In this document: in pieces, positions 63,004 to 64,000 of the stretch
How the letters are laid out: each line of letters opens with the position of its first letter
How positions within the stretch are numbered: position 1 is the first letter of the stretch
From: Blastomussa wellsi
Lineage: Eukaryota > Cnidaria > Anthozoa > Scleractinia > Plerogyridae
Assembly (NCBI GenBank): GCA_947652115.1
Contig: OX393565.1
Span: 10,548,407-10,612,406, forward strand
Direction of reading: 5' to 3'
DNA: 64,000 nucleotides
The notes under the pieces: model-generated
The model's database searches: none
Told to the model about the DNA's origin: nothing
What the model saw: the letters and a program-made list of their open reading frames with translations, nothing else
Translations under genes and position numbers: made by a program

Positions 63004-64000
63004 ATGGCGTTACATGGGCCTCAGGCCTATTCCACAATGATACAAGCCGATGTCAAAGAGTCTGGCTATAGTACAGGGGCGAAAGGAGCGATAGATCCGG
63101 CGATGGAAGAAGAACCTCGTGTTTCGGGGGAAAATTGGAATGGAATGGACGTCTTGGAAATGGACCGGACTGTTATCGAAAAGAGACAACCGAAGCTAAC
63201 CGAAAAAGGTAAATCGTATCGGATCGCCGGAAAGAAAAGAGAAAGAAACAAGCTCAAAACAGAAATACAGTCACGTATTGCCAACATTGGAGTACTTATG
63301 GGACTTGACAAAAATTTGGAGCTGGTGAGTGAGAAAACTGTGAAATTGAATGAATGTTTTAAACTGTTTGGCGATCTTCACGAAGAGATACAAGAACTTC
63401 TTGCTGAAGAAGAGCAGATACCAGACTCCCCAGTGTATGACAATATAGATAGGGAAATAAAGCTTCTTCGTGAAACAGTCCAGAAATGGATGATTGATGC
63501 TGGTCAGCGAATTAGTGTGGAAAATAAGTCTACTAAATCAAGTGCAAGAACAAAGGGCTCTAGAGCTTCACATGCATCAACTACCTCCTCAAGAGCAAGA
63601 GCTCTTCAAGCCAAAGCAAGACAAGCAGAGTTAGGAGTTAGGATTGCACAATTTGACGATGTTGAAGCTGCGAGGAAAGAAGCAGAAAAAGTGAGGTTAA
63701 AGGCAGAATTTGCAGCTGCTGCCGCAATCAGCAAAGTGTACGAGGATGCTATTAAGGAAGATGATGAGCAATATCTGGGCTCCGACGATCCTGACAATGA
63801 TGACCCAGGATACTATTGGCCTGAAGAGAATGAACAACCGCACGAGCTAAACCCTCAGAGGACATTTGTCAAGGAAAACCAAAATAGCAGCCCTAGAACA
63901 AATACTAATGTCAAATTGGAGCACCCTCTGAATGGAGAATTGAAGCCTCATCTCGATTCAGCCGAAAATCAGTTGAAAGTTCCTTTGAATCCTGAAGTAC
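63004..64000 (+). CDS. Probable BEL/Pao-type gag N-terminus, runs off the window
   Basis: Open for 332 codons from the ATG at 63004 (MALHGPQAYSTMIQADVKES) to the last base, with no stop. A basic motif (PKLTEKGKSYRIAGKKRERN) is followed by a helical region, a Ser/Ala/Arg linker, a coiled coil rich in Ala/Glu/Lys (around 63600-63750) and an acidic stretch with a Tyr-Trp-Pro motif. The layout resembles the start of BEL/Pao gag polyproteins in cnidarians. Protease and reverse transcriptase would lie beyond 64000. Alternative: a cellular coiled-coil gene. Confidence 0.5.
   Translation, partial: MALHGPQAYSTMIQADVKESGYSTGAKGAIDPAMEEEPRVSGENWNGMDVLEMDRTVIEKRQPKLTEKGKSYRIAGKKRERNKLKTEIQSRIANIGVLMGLDKNLELVSEKTVKLNECFKLFGDLHEEIQELLAEEEQIPDSPVYDNIDREIKLLRETVQKWMIDAGQRISVENKSTKSSARTKGSRASHASTTSSRARALQAKARQAELGVRIAQFDDVEAARKEAEKVRLKAEFAAAAAISKVYEDAIKEDDEQYLGSDDPDNDDPGYYWPEENEQPHELNPQRTFVKENQNSSPRTNTNVKLEHPLNGELKPHLDSAENQLKVPLNPEV

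Noticed and set aside
1..64000. CRISPR arrays, bacterial operons, Shine-Dalgarno sites
   Set aside because: The tandem arrays present have no spacer structure, and introns plus eukaryotic elements exclude a bacterial source.
1..64000. tRNA or rRNA genes
   Set aside because: I saw no segment with a convincing cloverleaf with T-loop GGTTCRA, nor rRNA-like conserved blocks; a tRNAscan or Rfam run would settle it.

Overview
The window reads as nuclear DNA of an invertebrate, most likely an anthozoan cnidarian (coral or sea anemone). It is AT-rich, genes carry short GT-AG introns, no bacterial operons are visible, and the mobile-element mix is typical of such genomes: PIF/Harbinger, KDZ-like, TNP2/CACTA-like, MULE, Helentron, LINE, BEL-like, pogo-type MITEs and many foldback MITEs. 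The species assignment is inference. Almost everything here is mobile or virus-derived; the best candidates for host genes are a protein-kinase gene (25.1-26.8 kb) and a small repeat-exon gene (22.4-24.4 kb).  Layout. 0.05-0.36 kb: two foldback repeats. 1.1-9.7 kb: a minus-strand KDZ-type (cysteine-cluster) gene whose exons join in matching phases. Its third exon is cut by a complete 3.87-kb Harbinger element (4192-8065) with a 3-bp target duplication. 9.8-16.9 kb: a GC-richer, intron-poor, tightly packed virus-like island with a tyrosine recombinase, a P-loop (SF3-like) ATPase, several unrecognised ORFs and a possible family-B DNA polymerase N-terminus, decayed by frameshifts and a stop. 17.1-17.9 kb: a TA-target DNA transposon, seen again inverted at 61.1-61.9 kb and as a fragment at 27.7 kb. 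18.9-21.5 kb: an intact 859-residue MULE-type transposase. 22.4-26.8 kb: a gene with a duplicated exon pair, then a kinase fused to a putative cysteine-protease-like domain. 27.3-27.7 kb: a 21-bp minisatellite.  27.9-40.1 kb is a nest. A LINE fragment is cut first by a second Harbinger (27926-32109, TSD TTA) and then by an unclassified element (32209-39798, 18-bp perfect TIR, TSD CAT) carrying a 220-residue protein gene and a spliced transposase-like gene. A 2317-bp tandem duplication, apparently without differences, covers the junction of these elements.  41.5-51.2 kb: a Helentron-like element with a 2A peptide, a cysteine protease, HUH Rep, Pif1 helicase, a C-terminal endonuclease domain and a separate RPA-like single-strand-binding protein. 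53-59.2 kb: a Crypton-derived exon remnant and a TNP2-type transposase pseudogene, followed by a 227-bp tandem repeat. 62-64 kb: an orphan terminal exon and the start of a probable BEL/Pao retrotransposon gag, cut by the window end.
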